DNA of 64,000 nt from Metasolibacillus fluoroglycofenilyticus (GTDB lineage: Bacteria; Bacillota; Bacilli; Bacillales_A; Planococcaceae). Where the stretch lies: NCBI RefSeq assembly GCF_003049645.1, contig NZ_PYWK01000001.1:868001-932000 (forward strand), read 5' to 3'. Below are positions 46,343-58,209 of this stretch, in pieces. The notes beneath the pieces were generated by a model. It made no database searches. It saw only the letters and a program-made list of their open reading frames with translations, and was not told the DNA's origin. Positions within the stretch are counted from its first letter, which is position 1. Each line of letters opens with the position of its first letter. A program made the translations under genes and the position numbers.

Positions 46343-47136
46343 TGAAGCAACGAATCATAACAGCAGTTATTGCAGCGGCGTTATTTATACCTTTCGTCGT
46401 TTATGGGCAATGGCCATTCGCTTTATTAGTTTATGCAATGGCAGCAGTAGGATTATATGAGATTTTAAAGTTGAAAGGGATTGCGGTTTTTTCTGTGCCG
46501 GGAATATTAGGAGCACTCACATTGTTTACCATTTTGCTACCGAAAAATGTAGCGGAAAAAGTGCTTGAAATAACAAGCTATACAAAATTTGAACTTCTTA
46601 TTATTGGTGTTATTTTATTGCTTGTTTATTCGGTTATTGTGAAAAATCATTTTACATTTGATGATGTAGCCTTTGTTATTTTAAGCACATTATATGTTGG
46701 CATTGGCTTTTATTATTTTATCGAAACGCGTGAAGCAGGATTAGTATTTGTTATTTTTGCCTTGCTTATTGTTTGGACAACCGATTCTGGCGCATATTTT
46801 ATTGGTCGTCGCTTCGGGAAAAATAAGCTATGGCCAGAAATATCCCCGAATAAAACGGTGGAAGGCTTTTTAGGTGGTATAGCAGTTGCTGTTATTGCGG
46901 CAATCATTATGCAGCTAATTGTGCCGTTTACTATTTCATGGCTTTTATTAATCATCATTGTCATTATTAGCTCGATATTCGGACAAATGGGTGACTTAGT
47001 AGAGTCTGCTATTAAACGACATTATGATGTTAAGGATTCAGGTACAATTTTACCTGGTCATGGTGGCATTTTAGACCGCTTTGATAGCTTATTATTCGTT
47101 TTACCATTATTAAACTTGCTGCATTTCGTTAACTAA
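46342..47136 (+). CDS. cdsA: phosphatidate cytidylyltransferase
   Basis: 264 residues from GTG 46342, overlapping the uppS stop (TAGTG). About seven to eight membrane helices and the CDP-diglyceride synthase signature near the C-terminus (SAIKRHYDVKDSGTILPGHGGILDRFDS, partly quoted). Makes CDP-diacylglycerol for phospholipid synthesis. AAAGGAG upstream. Confidence 0.96.
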   Translation: MKQRIITAVIAAALFIPFVVYGQWPFALLVYAMAAVGLYEILKLKGIAVFSVPGILGALTLFTILLPKNVAEKVLEITSYTKFELLIIGVILLLVYSVIVKNHFTFDDVAFVILSTLYVGIGFYYFIETREAGLVFVIFALLIVWTTDSGAYFIGRRFGKNKLWPEISPNKTVEGFLGGIAVAVIAAIIMQLIVPFTISWLLLIIIVIISSIFGQMGDLVESAIKRHYDVKDSGTILPGHGGILDRFDSLLFVLPLLNLLHFVN

Positions 47137-47154
47137 TGAAGGGAAGTAAAGAAG

Positions 47155-48300
47155 TTGAAAAAAATTAGCTTATTAGGAGCAACAGGCTCTATTGGTTTAC
47201 AAACGATTGATATTTTAAAAGCACAAAAAGAGACTTTTCAGCTTGTTGCAGTATCTTCAGGACGAAACATAGAGGCAACAAAGCAAATTATAAATGAATT
47301 GCAGCCACAGCTTGTATCTGTTCAAGATGCCGAGGATGCACGTCGCTTACAACAGGAATATCCACATATTGAGATTACCTATGGTGCAAAAGGGCTTGTG
47401 GAAGTAGCCACACATCCAGAAACAGCGGTATTACTTAATGCCGTATTAGGTAGCGTCGGCTTAGAAGCTACTTTAGCAGCGATTCGCATGGGGAAAACGA
47501 TTGCCATTGCGAATAAGGAAACACTTGTTACTGCAGGGCATCTAGTAATGGCAGAGGCGCGTAAATATAATGCGCCGATTTTACCTGTTGATAGTGAGCA
47601 TTCCGCTTTATTCCAATCTATGAATGGTGAAAATCCTAACAATATTGAGCGTTTAATTTTGACCGCTTCAGGCGGCTCATTCCGCGACCGTAGTCGTGAA
47701 GAGTTGCAGCATGTGACAGTAAAGGATGCTTTAAATCATCCCAATTGGTCAATGGGTGCTAAAATTACGATTGATTCTGCCACGATGATGAATAAAGGAC
47801 TTGAAGTGATTGAAGCACATGTTTTATTCGACATGTCATACGATAAAATTGATGTATTATTGCATCGCGAGAGCATTATTCATTCATTAGTGGAATACCA
47901 TGATACGAGCGTTATTGCACAGCTTGGTACGCCGGATATGCGCGTGCCAATCCAATATGCGCTTAGCTATCCAGAGCGTGTACCAGTGCAAGGTGGACAG
48001 CGTTTAAATTTAGCACAAATTGGGCAATTATCATTTAAAGAGATTGATTTTGAGCGCTTTAAAGCATTGCAGCTTGCATATGATGCAGGACGTGCAGGTG
48101 GAACGATGTTAACAGCGATGAACGCTGCAAATGAAGCAGCTGTTTCGTTGTTTTTACAAGAAAAAATAACATTTTTACAAATCGAGGAGCTTATTGAACG
48201 TGTAATGCTTGCACATAATAATATATTGCTACCAGATTTGGAGACAATTTTACATGTAGATAGTGAAACGAGAAAAACGGTTATAGACATGGTAAAATAG
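47155..48300 (+). CDS. dxr: 1-deoxy-D-xylulose 5-phosphate reductoisomerase
   Basis: 381 residues from TTG 47155 (AAGGGAAG ~9-10 bases before). NADPH-binding GATGSIG at 8-14, catalytic segment [13 protein letters not shown] and SGGSFRDRS. Second step of the MEP isoprenoid pathway, matching uppS upstream. rseP follows after 140 bases. Confidence 0.97.
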   Translation: MKKISLLGATGSIGLQTIDILKAQKETFQLVAVSSGRNIEATKQIINELQPQLVSVQDAEDARRLQQEYPHIEITYGAKGLVEVATHPETAVLLNAVLGSVGLEATLAAIRMGKTIAIANKETLVTAGHLVMAEARKYNAPILPVDSEHSALFQSMNGENPNNIERLILTASGGSFRDRSREELQHVTVKDALNHPNWSMGAKITIDSATMMNKGLEVIEAHVLFDMSYDKIDVLLHRESIIHSLVEYHDTSVIAQLGTPDMRVPIQYALSYPERVPVQGGQRLNLAQIGQLSFKEIDFERFKALQLAYDAGRAGGTMLTAMNAANEAAVSLFLQEKITFLQIEELIERVMLAHNNILLPDLETILHVDSETRKTVIDMVK

Positions 48301-48440
48301 AATGAATCTATAATGAGTATGTTTTTCACCAAGTTTTAACATAGCATATAAATATGCTTATGCTACTAGCATTGAGAAGCAACAAAGGAAAAGTTACATT
48401 TGTGGAGTAATTAATAAAAAGCTTATGAAGGTGGGTAATT

Positions 48441-49709
48441 ATGCAAACAGCTATTGCATTTATCGTAATTTTTGGCTCGCTCGTATTTTTCCATGAGCTA
48501 GGACATTTCCTATTCGCTAAGCGCGCAGGAATTATGGTACGAGAATTTGCCATTGGGATGGGGCCAAAAATCTTTGGTATGACGAAAGGCGAAACTGTTT
48601 ATACGTTACGCTTACTTCCAATAGGTGGATATGTTCGTATGGCTGGCGATGATTTAGATTCGGTTGAATTACAGCCGGGCTATCGTGTTGGCTTATTAAT
48701 GAATGAAGATAATGTCGTTGAGAAGATTGTTTTAAATCAAAATAGCCAGCATCCGAATATTTTATTTATGGAAGTTGAGCGTGCAGATTTAGAGCATGAG
48801 CTATGGATTGAAGGCTACGATGAGGATGAAAATCTAGTGCGCTACAATGTTTCACGTACGGCGACGATTGTGGAAAATGGCAAAGAAACAATGATTGCTC
48901 CTTATGACCGTACATTTAATGCGAAAACGGTCGGACAGCGCTCAATGGCTATTTTTGCAGGACCGTTATTTAATTTTATTTTAGCCTTTTTCCTGTTTTT
49001 AATGATGGGGCTTTTACAAGGTGTGCCTACAAACGAATCGCTGCCGAAAATTGCACAAGTTGCAGACGACGGTGTAGCGAGTGCTGTTGGCTTAGAGCGT
49101 AACGATGTTGTAACAGCAATTGATGGCAAAAGTATTTCAACATGGGAAGAGCTGTCACAAGCAATCCAAGCGAAAATGGGACAACCTATGCAAATGGAAG
49201 TGAATCGTGACGGTCAACTATTAACTTTTGAATTAACACCGAGAATTGTACAAAATGACCAAGGTGAAAAAGTTGGACAAATTGGTATTTATGCGGCACG
49301 AGCTTATGAAAAATCTCCGATAAAGGCTGTAGCCTACGCGGGAGAGCTGACATATGAAACAGCGACAATGATTTTTAAAGCTGTTATTAAGCTTGTGACA
49401 GCACAATTGTCGATTGATGAGCTGTCAGGTCCTGTTGGTATTTATAAATATACGGAGGAAGCGACATCCTACGGCATATTTAATTTAATGTTTTGGGCGG
49501 GAGCACTGAGCATGAACTTAGGAATTATGAATTTATTGCCGCTACCAGCACTTGACGGCGGACGGTTATTATTCTTCGGTTTTGAGGCTTTGCGCGGGAA
49601 ACCGATTGATCGTCAAAAGGAAGGGCTTGTGCATTTTGTTGGCATCGTGTTACTGATGATTTTAATGATTGTCGTAACATGGAACGATATTCAGAAGTTT
49701 TTCTTTTAA
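48441..49709 (+). CDS. rseP: site-2 protease RseP (RasP/YluC)
   Basis: 422 residues. Zinc-protease motif HELGH at 18-22 in the first membrane helix, a PDZ domain (~200-280), and the second metal-binding motif NLLPLPALDGGRLLF. It cleaves anti-sigma factors such as RsiW and signal-peptide remnants within the membrane. GAAGGTGGG upstream. The downstream spacer carries R1 copy 3. Confidence 0.96.
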   Translation: MQTAIAFIVIFGSLVFFHELGHFLFAKRAGIMVREFAIGMGPKIFGMTKGETVYTLRLLPIGGYVRMAGDDLDSVELQPGYRVGLLMNEDNVVEKIVLNQNSQHPNILFMEVERADLEHELWIEGYDEDENLVRYNVSRTATIVENGKETMIAPYDRTFNAKTVGQRSMAIFAGPLFNFILAFFLFLMMGLLQGVPTNESLPKIAQVADDGVASAVGLERNDVVTAIDGKSISTWEELSQAIQAKMGQPMQMEVNRDGQLLTFELTPRIVQNDQGEKVGQIGIYAARAYEKSPIKAVAYAGELTYETATMIFKAVIKLVTAQLSIDELSGPVGIYKYTEEATSYGIFNLMFWAGALSMNLGIMNLLPLPALDGGRLLFFGFEALRGKPIDRQKEGLVHFVGIVLLMILMIVVTWNDIQKFFF

Positions 49710-49728
49710 TATCTTTCACCAATGTTTA

Positions 49729-49996
49729 CTGCGACGAATAACCGCGCAAGTAAATTACTTTTTACTGAGAACGTAGCGACAAATCTTATTTGTCCCGATA
49801 GCAAGGCAACAGGTATAGCTTCAGAAATCTCAAGCACCTATAGGCGGCGAGATGAATGAATTCATTAGGCTCATATCAATGGGCGTGTAAATACCCGCTG
49901 AAAGAAGTTCAGCCTCCGGCGGATGTTGCAGATTTTGAAGAGGAATTTTTGAGCTAGCTCGAAAAAATCTAGACGCAATTACGCAGAGGTGTAATT
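49729..49996 (+). repeat. R1 repeat, copy 3 (longest)
   Basis: Runs from about GCGACGAATAACCGC to GAGGTGTAATTG in the rseP-proS spacer. It contains AACGTAGCGAC, GCAAGGCAACAGGTATA, GCTGAAAGAAGTTCAGCCTCCGG (partly quoted), GAGCTAGCTCGAAAAAATCT and GACGCAATTACGC, blocks also found in copies 1 and 2. No open frame. The only functional feature after it is the proS leader; I see no T-box. Confidence 0.65.
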
Positions 49997-50065
49997 GAAA
50001 TAGTAGCATCTAAAGCAAAATTTGTTTAAGCTATCTATATAATTAATTTAAAGGTGGAACTATAT

Positions 50066-51775
50066 ATGAAACAAAGTTTAACATTCATTCCAACATTGCG
50101 GGAAACGCCAGCAGATGCGGATGTCCAATCACATAAGGCATTATTACGTGCAGGCTTTATTCGTCAAAATGCGAGTGGTGTTTATTCCTATTTACCATTA
50201 GCGAAGCGTGTATTGACAAAAATTGAACAAATTATTCGTGAAGAGATGGAAGCAATCAATTCAATTGAACTACTAATGCCATCATTACAACCAGCAGAGC
50301 TTTGGCAAGAATCCGGTCGCTGGGAAGCGTATGGTCCAGAATTAATGCGTTTGAAAGACCGCCATGAACGTGATTTCGCACTAGGTCCAACGCATGAAGA
50401 GGTAATTACAACATTAGTGCGTGATGAAATTAAATCGTATAAAAAACTTCCAATTACGCTATACCAAATTCAAACAAAATTCCGCGATGAAAAGCGTCCA
50501 CGCTTTGGTTTATTACGCGGTCGCGAATTTATTATGAAGGATGCCTATTCATTCCATGCATCAAGAGAGAGCTTAGATGAAACGTATGAGGATATGTATC
50601 GTGCTTATTCAAATATTTTTACACGTCTTGGTTTGAATTTCCGTGCAGTTATTGCAGATGCAGGCTCAATTGGTGGTAAAGGCACACATGAATTTATGGT
50701 ATTATCGAAAATTGGTGAAGATACAATTGCTTATTCAGATTCATCAGATTATGCTGCCAATATCGAAATGGCAGAAGTAATCGTAGATTATAAAGCGAGT
50801 AGTGTCGCACAAAAAGAGCTTGAAAAAGTGGCGACACCAAATGCGAAGACGATTGAAGAGGTAAGTAACTTCCTTTCTGTTGATGCAGCAAACTGCATTA
50901 AATCATTAGTGTTTAATGTGGATGGGGAACTTGTTGTTGTGTTAGCGCGTGGTGACCACGAAATTAATGATATTAAATTGAAAAATGCTTTAGGTGCTAC
51001 CTCTGTAGAATTAGCAGAAGAAGCGGATATTAAAAACTTATTGAATTGTACGCCAGGCTCAATCGGACCGATTAAACTACCTGTTGAAGTAAAGGTTATT
51101 GCAGACCATGCGATAAAAACGATTCGCAATGGTGTAGCGGGTGCAAACGATGATGGCTTCCACTATACAAATGTCAATCCAGAGCGTGATTTCGCTATTA
51201 ATAGCTATGAAGATATTCGTTTTATTCAAGAGGGAGACCCATCACCAGACGGTCATGGTACAATTAAATTTGCTGAAGGTATTGAAGTAGGACATATTTT
51301 CAAGCTAGGCACAACTTATTCGGCTAAAATGGACGGCACGTTTTTAGATGAACAAGGGAAGGCACAGCCATTTATTATGGGCTGCTACGGCATTGGTGTA
51401 TCACGTATACTAGCTGCTGTGGCAGAGCAATTCCAAGATGACAATGGCTTTATCTGGCCAAATCAGCTTGCGCCATATGATGTACATTTAGTCCCTGTTA
51501 ACTTGAAGGACGAGACGCAAAGCCAGTTGGCAGATGAGCTTTACAGTATTTTAAAATCATACCGTTATGACATACTATTCGATGATCGCCAAGAGCGACC
51601 AGGTGTAAAGTTTGCTGATGCAGATTTAATAGGCTTACCGATTCGAATTACAATTGGCAAAAAAGCTTCAGAGGGCATCGTGGAAGTAAAGGTACGTGCG
51701 ACAGGTGAAACATTTGAATGGGCGAAGGAAGAGGTTGTTGATCGCTTAAGCGAATTTTTCCGCACACACGAATGA
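50066..51775 (+). CDS. proS: prolyl-tRNA synthetase
   Basis: 569 residues from ATG 50066, with AAAGGTGG 8 bases upstream; an in-frame ATG at 50054 lies inside that site. Bacterial-type ProRS: class II motif 1 ([17 protein letters not shown]), motif 2 ([19 protein letters not shown], partly quoted) and motif 3 ([13 protein letters not shown]), with an editing (INS) domain at ~225-405. Charges tRNA-Pro. Same rseP-proS-polC order as B. subtilis. Confidence 0.97.
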   Translation: MKQSLTFIPTLRETPADADVQSHKALLRAGFIRQNASGVYSYLPLAKRVLTKIEQIIREEMEAINSIELLMPSLQPAELWQESGRWEAYGPELMRLKDRHERDFALGPTHEEVITTLVRDEIKSYKKLPITLYQIQTKFRDEKRPRFGLLRGREFIMKDAYSFHASRESLDETYEDMYRAYSNIFTRLGLNFRAVIADAGSIGGKGTHEFMVLSKIGEDTIAYSDSSDYAANIEMAEVIVDYKASSVAQKELEKVATPNAKTIEEVSNFLSVDAANCIKSLVFNVDGELVVVLARGDHEINDIKLKNALGATSVELAEEADIKNLLNCTPGSIGPIKLPVEVKVIADHAIKTIRNGVAGANDDGFHYTNVNPERDFAINSYEDIRFIQEGDPSPDGHGTIKFAEGIEVGHIFKLGTTYSAKMDGTFLDEQGKAQPFIMGCYGIGVSRILAAVAEQFQDDNGFIWPNQLAPYDVHLVPVNLKDETQSQLADELYSILKSYRYDILFDDRQERPGVKFADADLIGLPIRITIGKKASEGIVEVKVRATGETFEWAKEEVVDRLSEFFRTHE

Positions 51776-51793
51776 TATGATATAAAGAAGAAC

Positions 51794-51838
51794 GAGCTGT
51801 CTAGAAAGTTTTTGACCTTTCTAGACTGCTCTTTTTTG
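51794..51838 (+). terminator. terminator after proS
   Basis: 15-bp stem GAGCTGTCTAGAAAG (51794-51808) with CTTTCTAGACTGCTC (51817-51831, one mismatch), then 6 T residues. Confidence 0.92.
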
Positions 51839-51854
51839 CTAGAGGAAGGTGACG

Positions 51855-54800
51855 ATGATGACCAACGAACAAGAGGCAAGAACGAGGTTTTTAATGCTCT
51901 TACAGCAACTAGAACTAACGGATGATATTTATATGTCGTTATTTGAAGAGGGCGAGCTAACGAGATTATCTGTTCATAAAAAAAATCGCATATGGTGCTT
52001 CGTCATTAAGTTGCAAAACATACTGCCATATAAAGTATACCAGCTACTTATTGCACGTTTAACAGAGAAGTTTTCACATATTGCAACGATTACATTAACG
52101 ATTGAGGCGACTGCACCTGTTGTGACAGAGGAGCTAGTACTAGATTATTGGCTGCCGACAATCAGGCAGCTAGAAGATATGTCGCCGCCATTGAAAAATC
52201 AATTGATGGGGCAAAAACCGCAATGGACAGGGCATAAATTGATTGCTACAACAATGCATGAAATAGAGCAAATGTCATTAAAATCGAAATATACGGATAA
52301 GTTATCGGAAAGCTATCAGCAATTTGGCTTCCCGTCTATACCGCTTGAATTTCAATTAGTAGAGCAATCAGACGAAATGAAGCAGGCACACGAGGCGTTT
52401 TTGGAGCAGCGTAGACAAGAAGAAGCCATATTAGCACAGCAGGCATTGGAGGATTTTGCTAAGCGCGAGAAGGACAAGGCAGATTCGCCAAATGCAGTGC
52501 TAGGTGACAGACCGTTCCAGCTAGGGGCACAAATTAAAGATAGTGAAACGGTGGAAATTCGAACGGTGCTTGAAGAGGAACGCTCAATCGTATTAGAGGG
52601 CTTTGTCTTCATTTCGGAAGTCAAGGTGCTAAAAAGTGGTCGCTCCTTATTAGAGTTCAAAATGACCGACTATACGGACTCAATTTTAGTCAAAATGTTT
52701 TCGCGAGATGATAGTGATGCGGAATTAATGGCACAACTTTCAAAAGGTATGTGGGTAAAAGTTCGTGGTTCTGTACAAATGGATACATTCGCACGCGATT
52801 TAGTAGTGATGGCACGTGATATTGTAGAAATAAAGAAGGAAACGAGAAAAGACCTTGCACCAGAAGGACGCAAGCGCGTTGAATTGCATATGCATACACC
52901 GATGAGTCAAATGGATGCAGTAACACCTGTAGATAAATTAGTTGGACAGGCTGCTAAATGGGGGCATCCTGCTGTAGCAATTACAGACCATGCTGTCGTG
53001 CAAGCATTTCCGGAGGCTTATGCTGCTGGTAAAAAACATGGCATTAAAATTATTTATGGTGTAGAGGCGAATTTAGTCGACTCAGCGGCGCTCATTGCCT
53101 ATGAAGAACAGCATATTAATCTAGAAAATGCCACATTCGTTGTGTTTGACGTCGAAACGACAGGTTTATCTACTGTGTATGACACGATTATTGAGCTCGC
53201 AGCAGTCAAAATTCAAAATGGGCAAGTGATTGGCCGCTTTGAACGCTTTGCGAACCCGCATAAGCCGCTAACAGCAAATATTATTGACTTAACTCATATT
53301 ACCGATGATATGTTAAGAGACGCACCAGAGGTAGAAGATGTTGTACGTGAGTTTCATGAATTTATTGGCGATAGCATTGTTGTGGCACATAACGCTTCAT
53401 TCGATATTGGCTTTTTATACGTTGCCTACCAAAAATACGGCATTAGTAATGATAAGCATCCTGTTATTGATACGTTAGAGCTATCACGTATGTTAAATCC
53501 AACATTGAAAAACCATCGTCTAAACACGCTGTGTAAACGCTATGGTGTGGAGCTAACACAGCACCACCGCGCTATTTATGATACGGAGGCAACAGGTGAG
53601 CTAATGCTCCATCTTTTAAAAGAAGCGCATGATAAAGGCATTAAGTATCATGATGACTTTAACCGTTATGTTGGTGGAGATGACAGCTATAAACAGGCTA
53701 GACCTTCACATTGCACTATTTTAGCGGTTAATGAAATTGGCTTGAAAAATTTATTTAAGCTTATTTCGATTGCCCATACAGAGACGTTTTATCGTGTACC
53801 GAGATTGAAAAAGAGCGATTTACAAAAATACCGTGAAGGTTTGATTATTGGCTCAGGATGCTCGAATGGTGAGCTTTTTGAAACGATTATGAATAAAACG
53901 CCTGAAGAAGCTGAGCGAGTGGCAAAGTTTTATGATTATATTGAAGTACATCCAAAACCTGTTTATTCGCAACTGATTGATCGCGGAACAATTCATGACG
54001 AATGGAATTTAGAGGATATTATTCGCAGGCTCGTGAAGCTCGGGAAGAAATTAAATATCCCCGTTGCAGCGACAGGCAATGTCCATTATTTAGATGAAAC
54101 AGATGGGAAGTTTAGACAAATTTTAATTGGCTCGATGGGCGGTGCTAATCCGCTTAATCGTTATCCTTTGCCAAAGGTGCATTTTAGAACAACTGATGAG
54201 ATGCTTGCACAATTTGATTTTTTAGGTCCTGATTTGGCAGAGGAAGTTGTCGTTACGAATACGCAATTAATAGCAGACATGATTGGCGATGTAAAGCCGA
54301 TTAAAGATGATTTATATACACCTAAAATTGAAGGCTCTGATGATGAAGTAACAAACTTAACATACGAAATGGCGCATCACATTTACGGAGAAGAATTACC
54401 CGAAATCGTGCAGGCACGCATTGACAAAGAGTTAAAATCGATTTTAGGTCACGGCTTTGGGGTTATTTATTTAATTTCTGCAAAGCTTGTAAAAAAATCG
54501 TTAGCAGATGGTTATTTAGTAGGGTCACGTGGCTCAGTAGGCTCCTCTTTAGTTGCCACCTTTATGGAAATTACAGAGGTTAATCCATTACCACCACATT
54601 ATATTTGCCCGAGCTGTAAGCATTCGGAGTTTATCGCTGACGGGTCTGTTGCCTCAGGCTTTGACTTACCGAACAAAGATTGTGTTCAATGTGGCACACC
54701 TTATAAAAAAGACGGTCAAGATATTCCTTTTGAAACCTTTTTAGGATTTAAAGGGGATAAAGTTCCAGATATTGACTTGAACTTCTCGGGTGAATATCAG

Positions 54801-56186
54801 CCACAGGCTCATAACTATACAAAGGTTTTATTCGGTGAGGACTATGTTTTCCGTGCAGGAACGATTGGTACGGTAGCAGAAAAAACAGCATACGGCTATG
54901 TTAAAGGCTATGCAAGTGATAATAATTTAACATTCCGCGGGGCAGAAGTAGACCGGCTTGTGCAAGGGTGTACAGGGGTAAAGAGAACGACAGGGCAGCA
55001 TCCAGGAGGCATTATTGTAGTGCCTGATTATATGGATATTTATGATTTCTCGCCAGTGCAATTTCCGGCTGACGCACAGGATGCTGAATGGAAAACGACA
55101 CACTTCGATTTCCACTCAATCCATGACAATATTTTAAAGCTTGATATATTAGGGCACGATGACCCAACAGTCATTCGTATGCTGCAAGATTTATCGGGCA
55201 TTGACCCGAAAACAATTCCGACAGACGACCCAGAAGTAATGAAAATTTTCAGTACGACGGAATCGCTTGGTGTTACGACTGAGCAAATCGGAACAAAAAC
55301 AGGAACACTCGGTATTCCAGAATTCGGTACACGCTTTGTGCGCCAAATGTTAGAGGAAACGAAGCCATCCACGTTTAGTGAATTAGTACAAATTTCAGGT
55401 TTATCTCATGGAACGGATGTATGGCTTGGCAATGCACAGGAATTAATTAAAAATGGCACATGTGTATTAGCGGAAGTAATCGGCTGTCGTGATGATATTA
55501 TGGTGTATTTAATTTATCAAGGATTGGAGCCCGCATTTGCCTTTAAAATCATGGAGTCTGTTCGTAAAGGGAAAGGTTTGACGGATGAAATGGAAGAGGA
55601 AATGCGTAAAAACAAAGTGCCAGAGTGGTATATCGACTCCTGTAAAAAGATTAAATATATGTTCCCGAAAGCCCATGCGGCTGCCTACGTATTAATGGCA
55701 GTGCGCATCGCATGGTTTAAAGTGCATCATCCAATATTGTACTACGCGGCATATTTCACAGTTCGTGCAGATGATTTCGATTTAATTGCCATGAAGCAGG
55801 GGCCTGCTGTCATTCGGACAAAAATTGATGAAATCAATGCGAAGGGCTTAGATGCGAGCCCGAAAGAAAAAAACTTAATGACAGTGCTTGAAATTGCACT
55901 AGAAATGTGTGAGCGAGGAATGTACTTTAAATCGGTTGACTTGTATCGTTCAACAGCAAGTGAGTTTATTATTGATGGCAATGCTTTAATCCCGCCATTC
56001 GATGCTATACCAGGTCTTGGAACAAACGTAGCGAAGCAAATTGTTATTGCACGTGAGGAAGGCGAATTTTTATCGAAGGAAGATTTACAACGACGTGGTC
56101 GCGTATCGAAAACGCTAATTGAGTATATGGACCAGTTAGGCTGTTTAGAAGGATTGCCCGACGCCAACCAGCTTTCGTTGTTCTAG
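51855..56186 (+). CDS. polC: DNA polymerase III PolC-type alpha subunit
   Basis: 1443 residues from ATG 51855 (a GTG at 51849 and ATG at 51858 are alternatives; AGGAAGG is best placed for 51855). OB-fold region (~240-320), PHP domain with HMHT at ~345-348, inserted 3'-5' exonuclease with FDVETTG (Asp432/Glu434), a four-cysteine zinc site (~918-960), and polymerase palm with DIDLNFSG (Asp972/Asp974). Main replicative polymerase of low-GC Gram-positives. Confidence 0.98.
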   Translation: MMTNEQEARTRFLMLLQQLELTDDIYMSLFEEGELTRLSVHKKNRIWCFVIKLQNILPYKVYQLLIARLTEKFSHIATITLTIEATAPVVTEELVLDYWLPTIRQLEDMSPPLKNQLMGQKPQWTGHKLIATTMHEIEQMSLKSKYTDKLSESYQQFGFPSIPLEFQLVEQSDEMKQAHEAFLEQRRQEEAILAQQALEDFAKREKDKADSPNAVLGDRPFQLGAQIKDSETVEIRTVLEEERSIVLEGFVFISEVKVLKSGRSLLEFKMTDYTDSILVKMFSRDDSDAELMAQLSKGMWVKVRGSVQMDTFARDLVVMARDIVEIKKETRKDLAPEGRKRVELHMHTPMSQMDAVTPVDKLVGQAAKWGHPAVAITDHAVVQAFPEAYAAGKKHGIKIIYGVEANLVDSAALIAYEEQHINLENATFVVFDVETTGLSTVYDTIIELAAVKIQNGQVIGRFERFANPHKPLTANIIDLTHITDDMLRDAPEVEDVVREFHEFIGDSIVVAHNASFDIGFLYVAYQKYGISNDKHPVIDTLELSRMLNPTLKNHRLNTLCKRYGVELTQHHRAIYDTEATGELMLHLLKEAHDKGIKYHDDFNRYVGGDDSYKQARPSHCTILAVNEIGLKNLFKLISIAHTETFYRVPRLKKSDLQKYREGLIIGSGCSNGELFETIMNKTPEEAERVAKFYDYIEVHPKPVYSQLIDRGTIHDEWNLEDIIRRLVKLGKKLNIPVAATGNVHYLDETDGKFRQILIGSMGGANPLNRYPLPKVHFRTTDEMLAQFDFLGPDLAEEVVVTNTQLIADMIGDVKPIKDDLYTPKIEGSDDEVTNLTYEMAHHIYGEELPEIVQARIDKELKSILGHGFGVIYLISAKLVKKSLADGYLVGSRGSVGSSLVATFMEITEVNPLPPHYICPSCKHSEFIADGSVASGFDLPNKDCVQCGTPYKKDGQDIPFETFLGFKGDKVPDIDLNFSGEYQPQAHNYTKVLFGEDYVFRAGTIGTVAEKTAYGYVKGYASDNNLTFRGAEVDRLVQGCTGVKRTTGQHPGGIIVVPDYMDIYDFSPVQFPADAQDAEWKTTHFDFHSIHDNILKLDILGHDDPTVIRMLQDLSGIDPKTIPTDDPEVMKIFSTTESLGVTTEQIGTKTGTLGIPEFGTRFVRQMLEETKPSTFSELVQISGLSHGTDVWLGNAQELIKNGTCVLAEVIGCRDDIMVYLIYQGLEPAFAFKIMESVRKGKGLTDEMEEEMRKNKVPEWYIDSCKKIKYMFPKAHAAAYVLMAVRIAWFKVHHPILYYAAYFTVRADDFDLIAMKQGPAVIRTKIDEINAKGLDASPKEKNLMTVLEIALEMCERGMYFKSVDLYRSTASEFIIDGNALIPPFDAIPGLGTNVAKQIVIAREEGEFLSKEDLQRRGRVSKTLIEYMDQLGCLEGLPDANQLSLF

Positions 56187-56262
56187 CTAGTAAGTGGGGA
56201 TATTTGCAATTGTTTTCGAGGTATGCTATTGTAAGTGTAACAATTTGTTGATAGTTCGCAGC

Positions 56263-56295
56263 AAAAGAGTGGGTTTCTCCCGCTCTTTTCTGTTG
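56263..56295 (+). terminator. terminator after polC
   Basis: 11-bp stem AAAAGAGTGGG (56263-56273) with CCCGCTCTTTT (56279-56289, one G-T pair). The T-run is mostly inside the stem. A second small palindrome GTTGTTTACAACAAC follows. Confidence 0.75.
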
Positions 56296-56456
56296 TTTAC
56301 AACAACAAAAAAGCTAAAATTAGTGGTATTGCTACAGAAGCATAAGTTTTTGAGATGGTACAGACAGCGAGTTACACCAATTTCTCATAACGCAATGTGA
56401 ATAACAAACAATAAAGCAAATAAATTTAAAGTACAACAACATATGAGGAGGATATG

Positions 56457-56942
56457 ATGAGCAAAGTTACTTCAACTATTGAAGCGCTCGTAACGCCTAT
56501 TATTGCTGAATTAAATCTTGAATTAGTGGATGTCGAGTTTGTGAAGGAAGGTCGCAACTATTTTCTGCGTATTTATATCGATACGCCAGAGGGTGGGATT
56601 GACATTGATCAATGTGCACAAGTAAGTGAACGTTTAAGTGTCATTTTGGATGAAAAGGACCCGATTGAGCAAAATTATTATTTAGAAGTATCTTCACCAG
56701 GTGCAGAACGCCCGTTAAAGAAAGAACAAGACTTTGTTCAAGCAGTTGGTAAATATATTTATGTGAAAACATACGAGCCAGTGAAGGATATGAAAGAATT
56801 TCATGGTTATTTAACTGCATATACTGAACAAGGTTTGGAAATGGAAATTCGCATTAAGACACGCAAAATCAATGTACAAATCGATAAAGAAAAAGTAGCG
56901 CAGGCTAGGCTTGCGATTGACTTTTCAGATAAGCAAATTTAG
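56457..56942 (+). CDS. rimP: ribosome maturation factor RimP
   Basis: 161 residues from ATG 56457 (56454 is also ATG but only 2 bases from the GAGGAGG site). Motifs LELVDVEFVKEGRNYFLRIYID (partly quoted), GGIDIDQCAQVS and YYLEVSSPGAERPL. Needed for 30S assembly. First gene of the nusA-infB operon. Confidence 0.95.
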   Translation: MSKVTSTIEALVTPIIAELNLELVDVEFVKEGRNYFLRIYIDTPEGGIDIDQCAQVSERLSVILDEKDPIEQNYYLEVSSPGAERPLKKEQDFVQAVGKYIYVKTYEPVKDMKEFHGYLTAYTEQGLEMEIRIKTRKINVQIDKEKVAQARLAIDFSDKQI

Positions 56943-56954
56943 GAGTGAACAAAA

Positions 56955-58094
56955 ATGAGTAGTGATTTACTAGATGCTTTAACGGCCCTTGAGGTGCAAA
57001 AAGGGATTTCAAGAGAAGTATTAATTGAAGCAATTGAGGCGGCATTAGTAACAGCGTATAAACGCAATTTTAACCAAGCGCAAAATGTGCGAGTAGATTT
57101 AAACCTAGATAAAGGAACGATGCTCGTCTATTCTCGTAAAGACGTTGTAGAAGAAGTGGAAGATGATCGTTTAGAAATCTCAGTAGAAGATGCAAAAATG
57201 ATTAATCCTGCATATGAAATTGGCGATGTATTGGAACAAGAAGTAACACCACGTAATTTTGGTCGTATTGCAGCTCAAACAGCGAAACAAGTTGTTACAC
57301 AGCGTGTTCGTGAAGCAGAGCGCGGCTTAATTTATGAAGAGTATGTAGACCGCGAAGATGATATCGTAGTCGGTACAATTGAGCGCCAAGATGCACGTAA
57401 TATCTACGTATCACTAGGTAAAGTAGAGGCGGCATTACCAGTAAACGAGCAAATTCAAGGTGAGGTCTATAAACCGCAATCACGCATTCGTGTTTATATT
57501 ACAAAAGTAGAGCGTACAACACGTGGTCCACAAGTAATTGTTTCACGTACACATCCAGGTTTGTTACGTCGCTTATTTGAAATGGAAGTGCCTGAAATAT
57601 TTGACGGTACAGTAGAAATCAAATCGATTGCGCGTGAAGCTGGAGACCGTTCAAAAATCTCTGTATTCGCACACAATCCAGAGGTAGACCCAGTGGGCTC
57701 ATGTGTCGGTGCTAAAGGTGCGCGTGTACAGACAATTGTGAATGAATTAAGCGGTGAAAAAATTGATATTGTTGAATGGTCTGAAGACCCGATTGTGTTC
57801 GTAGCAAATGCTTTAAGTCCATCAAAAGTATTAGATGTGCAAGTAAATGAAGAAGAAAAGTCTACAACAGTTGTTGTACCAGACTATCAACTTTCACTAG
57901 CAATAGGAAAACGTGGTCAAAATGCGCGACTTGCAGCGAAGCTAACAGGCTGGAAAATCGATATCAAAAGTGAAACAGATGCACGTGAATTAGGAATTTA
58001 TCCTTCTGAAACGAGCACATTCGTTCCACAAAATAACAATACGGCAGCATATGATGATATCGAATATGATTTATATCAGGATGATGAAGAATAA
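56955..58094 (+). CDS. nusA: transcription termination/antitermination factor NusA
   Basis: 379 residues. N-terminal RNA-polymerase-binding domain, S1 domain (~133-200, GTIERQDARNIYVSLGKVEAALP), then two KH domains with SCVGAKGARVQTIVNEL and AIGKRGQNARLAAKL. No C-terminal repeats, as in other Bacilli. The tail is acidic. TAGGAGTG upstream. Confidence 0.97.
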   Translation: MSSDLLDALTALEVQKGISREVLIEAIEAALVTAYKRNFNQAQNVRVDLNLDKGTMLVYSRKDVVEEVEDDRLEISVEDAKMINPAYEIGDVLEQEVTPRNFGRIAAQTAKQVVTQRVREAERGLIYEEYVDREDDIVVGTIERQDARNIYVSLGKVEAALPVNEQIQGEVYKPQSRIRVYITKVERTTRGPQVIVSRTHPGLLRRLFEMEVPEIFDGTVEIKSIAREAGDRSKISVFAHNPEVDPVGSCVGAKGARVQTIVNELSGEKIDIVEWSEDPIVFVANALSPSKVLDVQVNEEEKSTTVVVPDYQLSLAIGKRGQNARLAAKLTGWKIDIKSETDARELGIYPSETSTFVPQNNNTAAYDDIEYDLYQDDEE

Positions 58095-58119
58095 TCATAT
58101 GAAGAAAATAGTTTAGCTT

Positions 58120-58163
58120 CTCACAAGCAACTCTTCTAGCATGACGGGAAAAGTGCTTGTGAG
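58120..58163 (+). other. hairpin between nusA and rnpM
   Basis: Perfect 10-bp stem CTCACAAGCA (58120-58129) with TGCTTGTGAG (58154-58163) and a 24-base loop. No T-run. It lies in an otherwise compact operon; possible RNase cleavage or NusA-linked regulatory site. Confidence 0.5.
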
Positions 58164-58209
58164 TAAGCAAGCAGAAAGTGCTGAAGTTTTGGAGGGAAGG
58201 TGAGCGAGG

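Noticed and set aside
49710-50065. Possible T-box riboswitch before proS
   Set aside because: No T-box core sequence or specifier-like structure is visible and no terminator precedes proS; the region is accounted for by the R1 repeat.
55742-56167. 141-codon minus-strand frame inside polC
   Set aside because: Antisense to conserved polymerase sequence; no ribosome site or domain.
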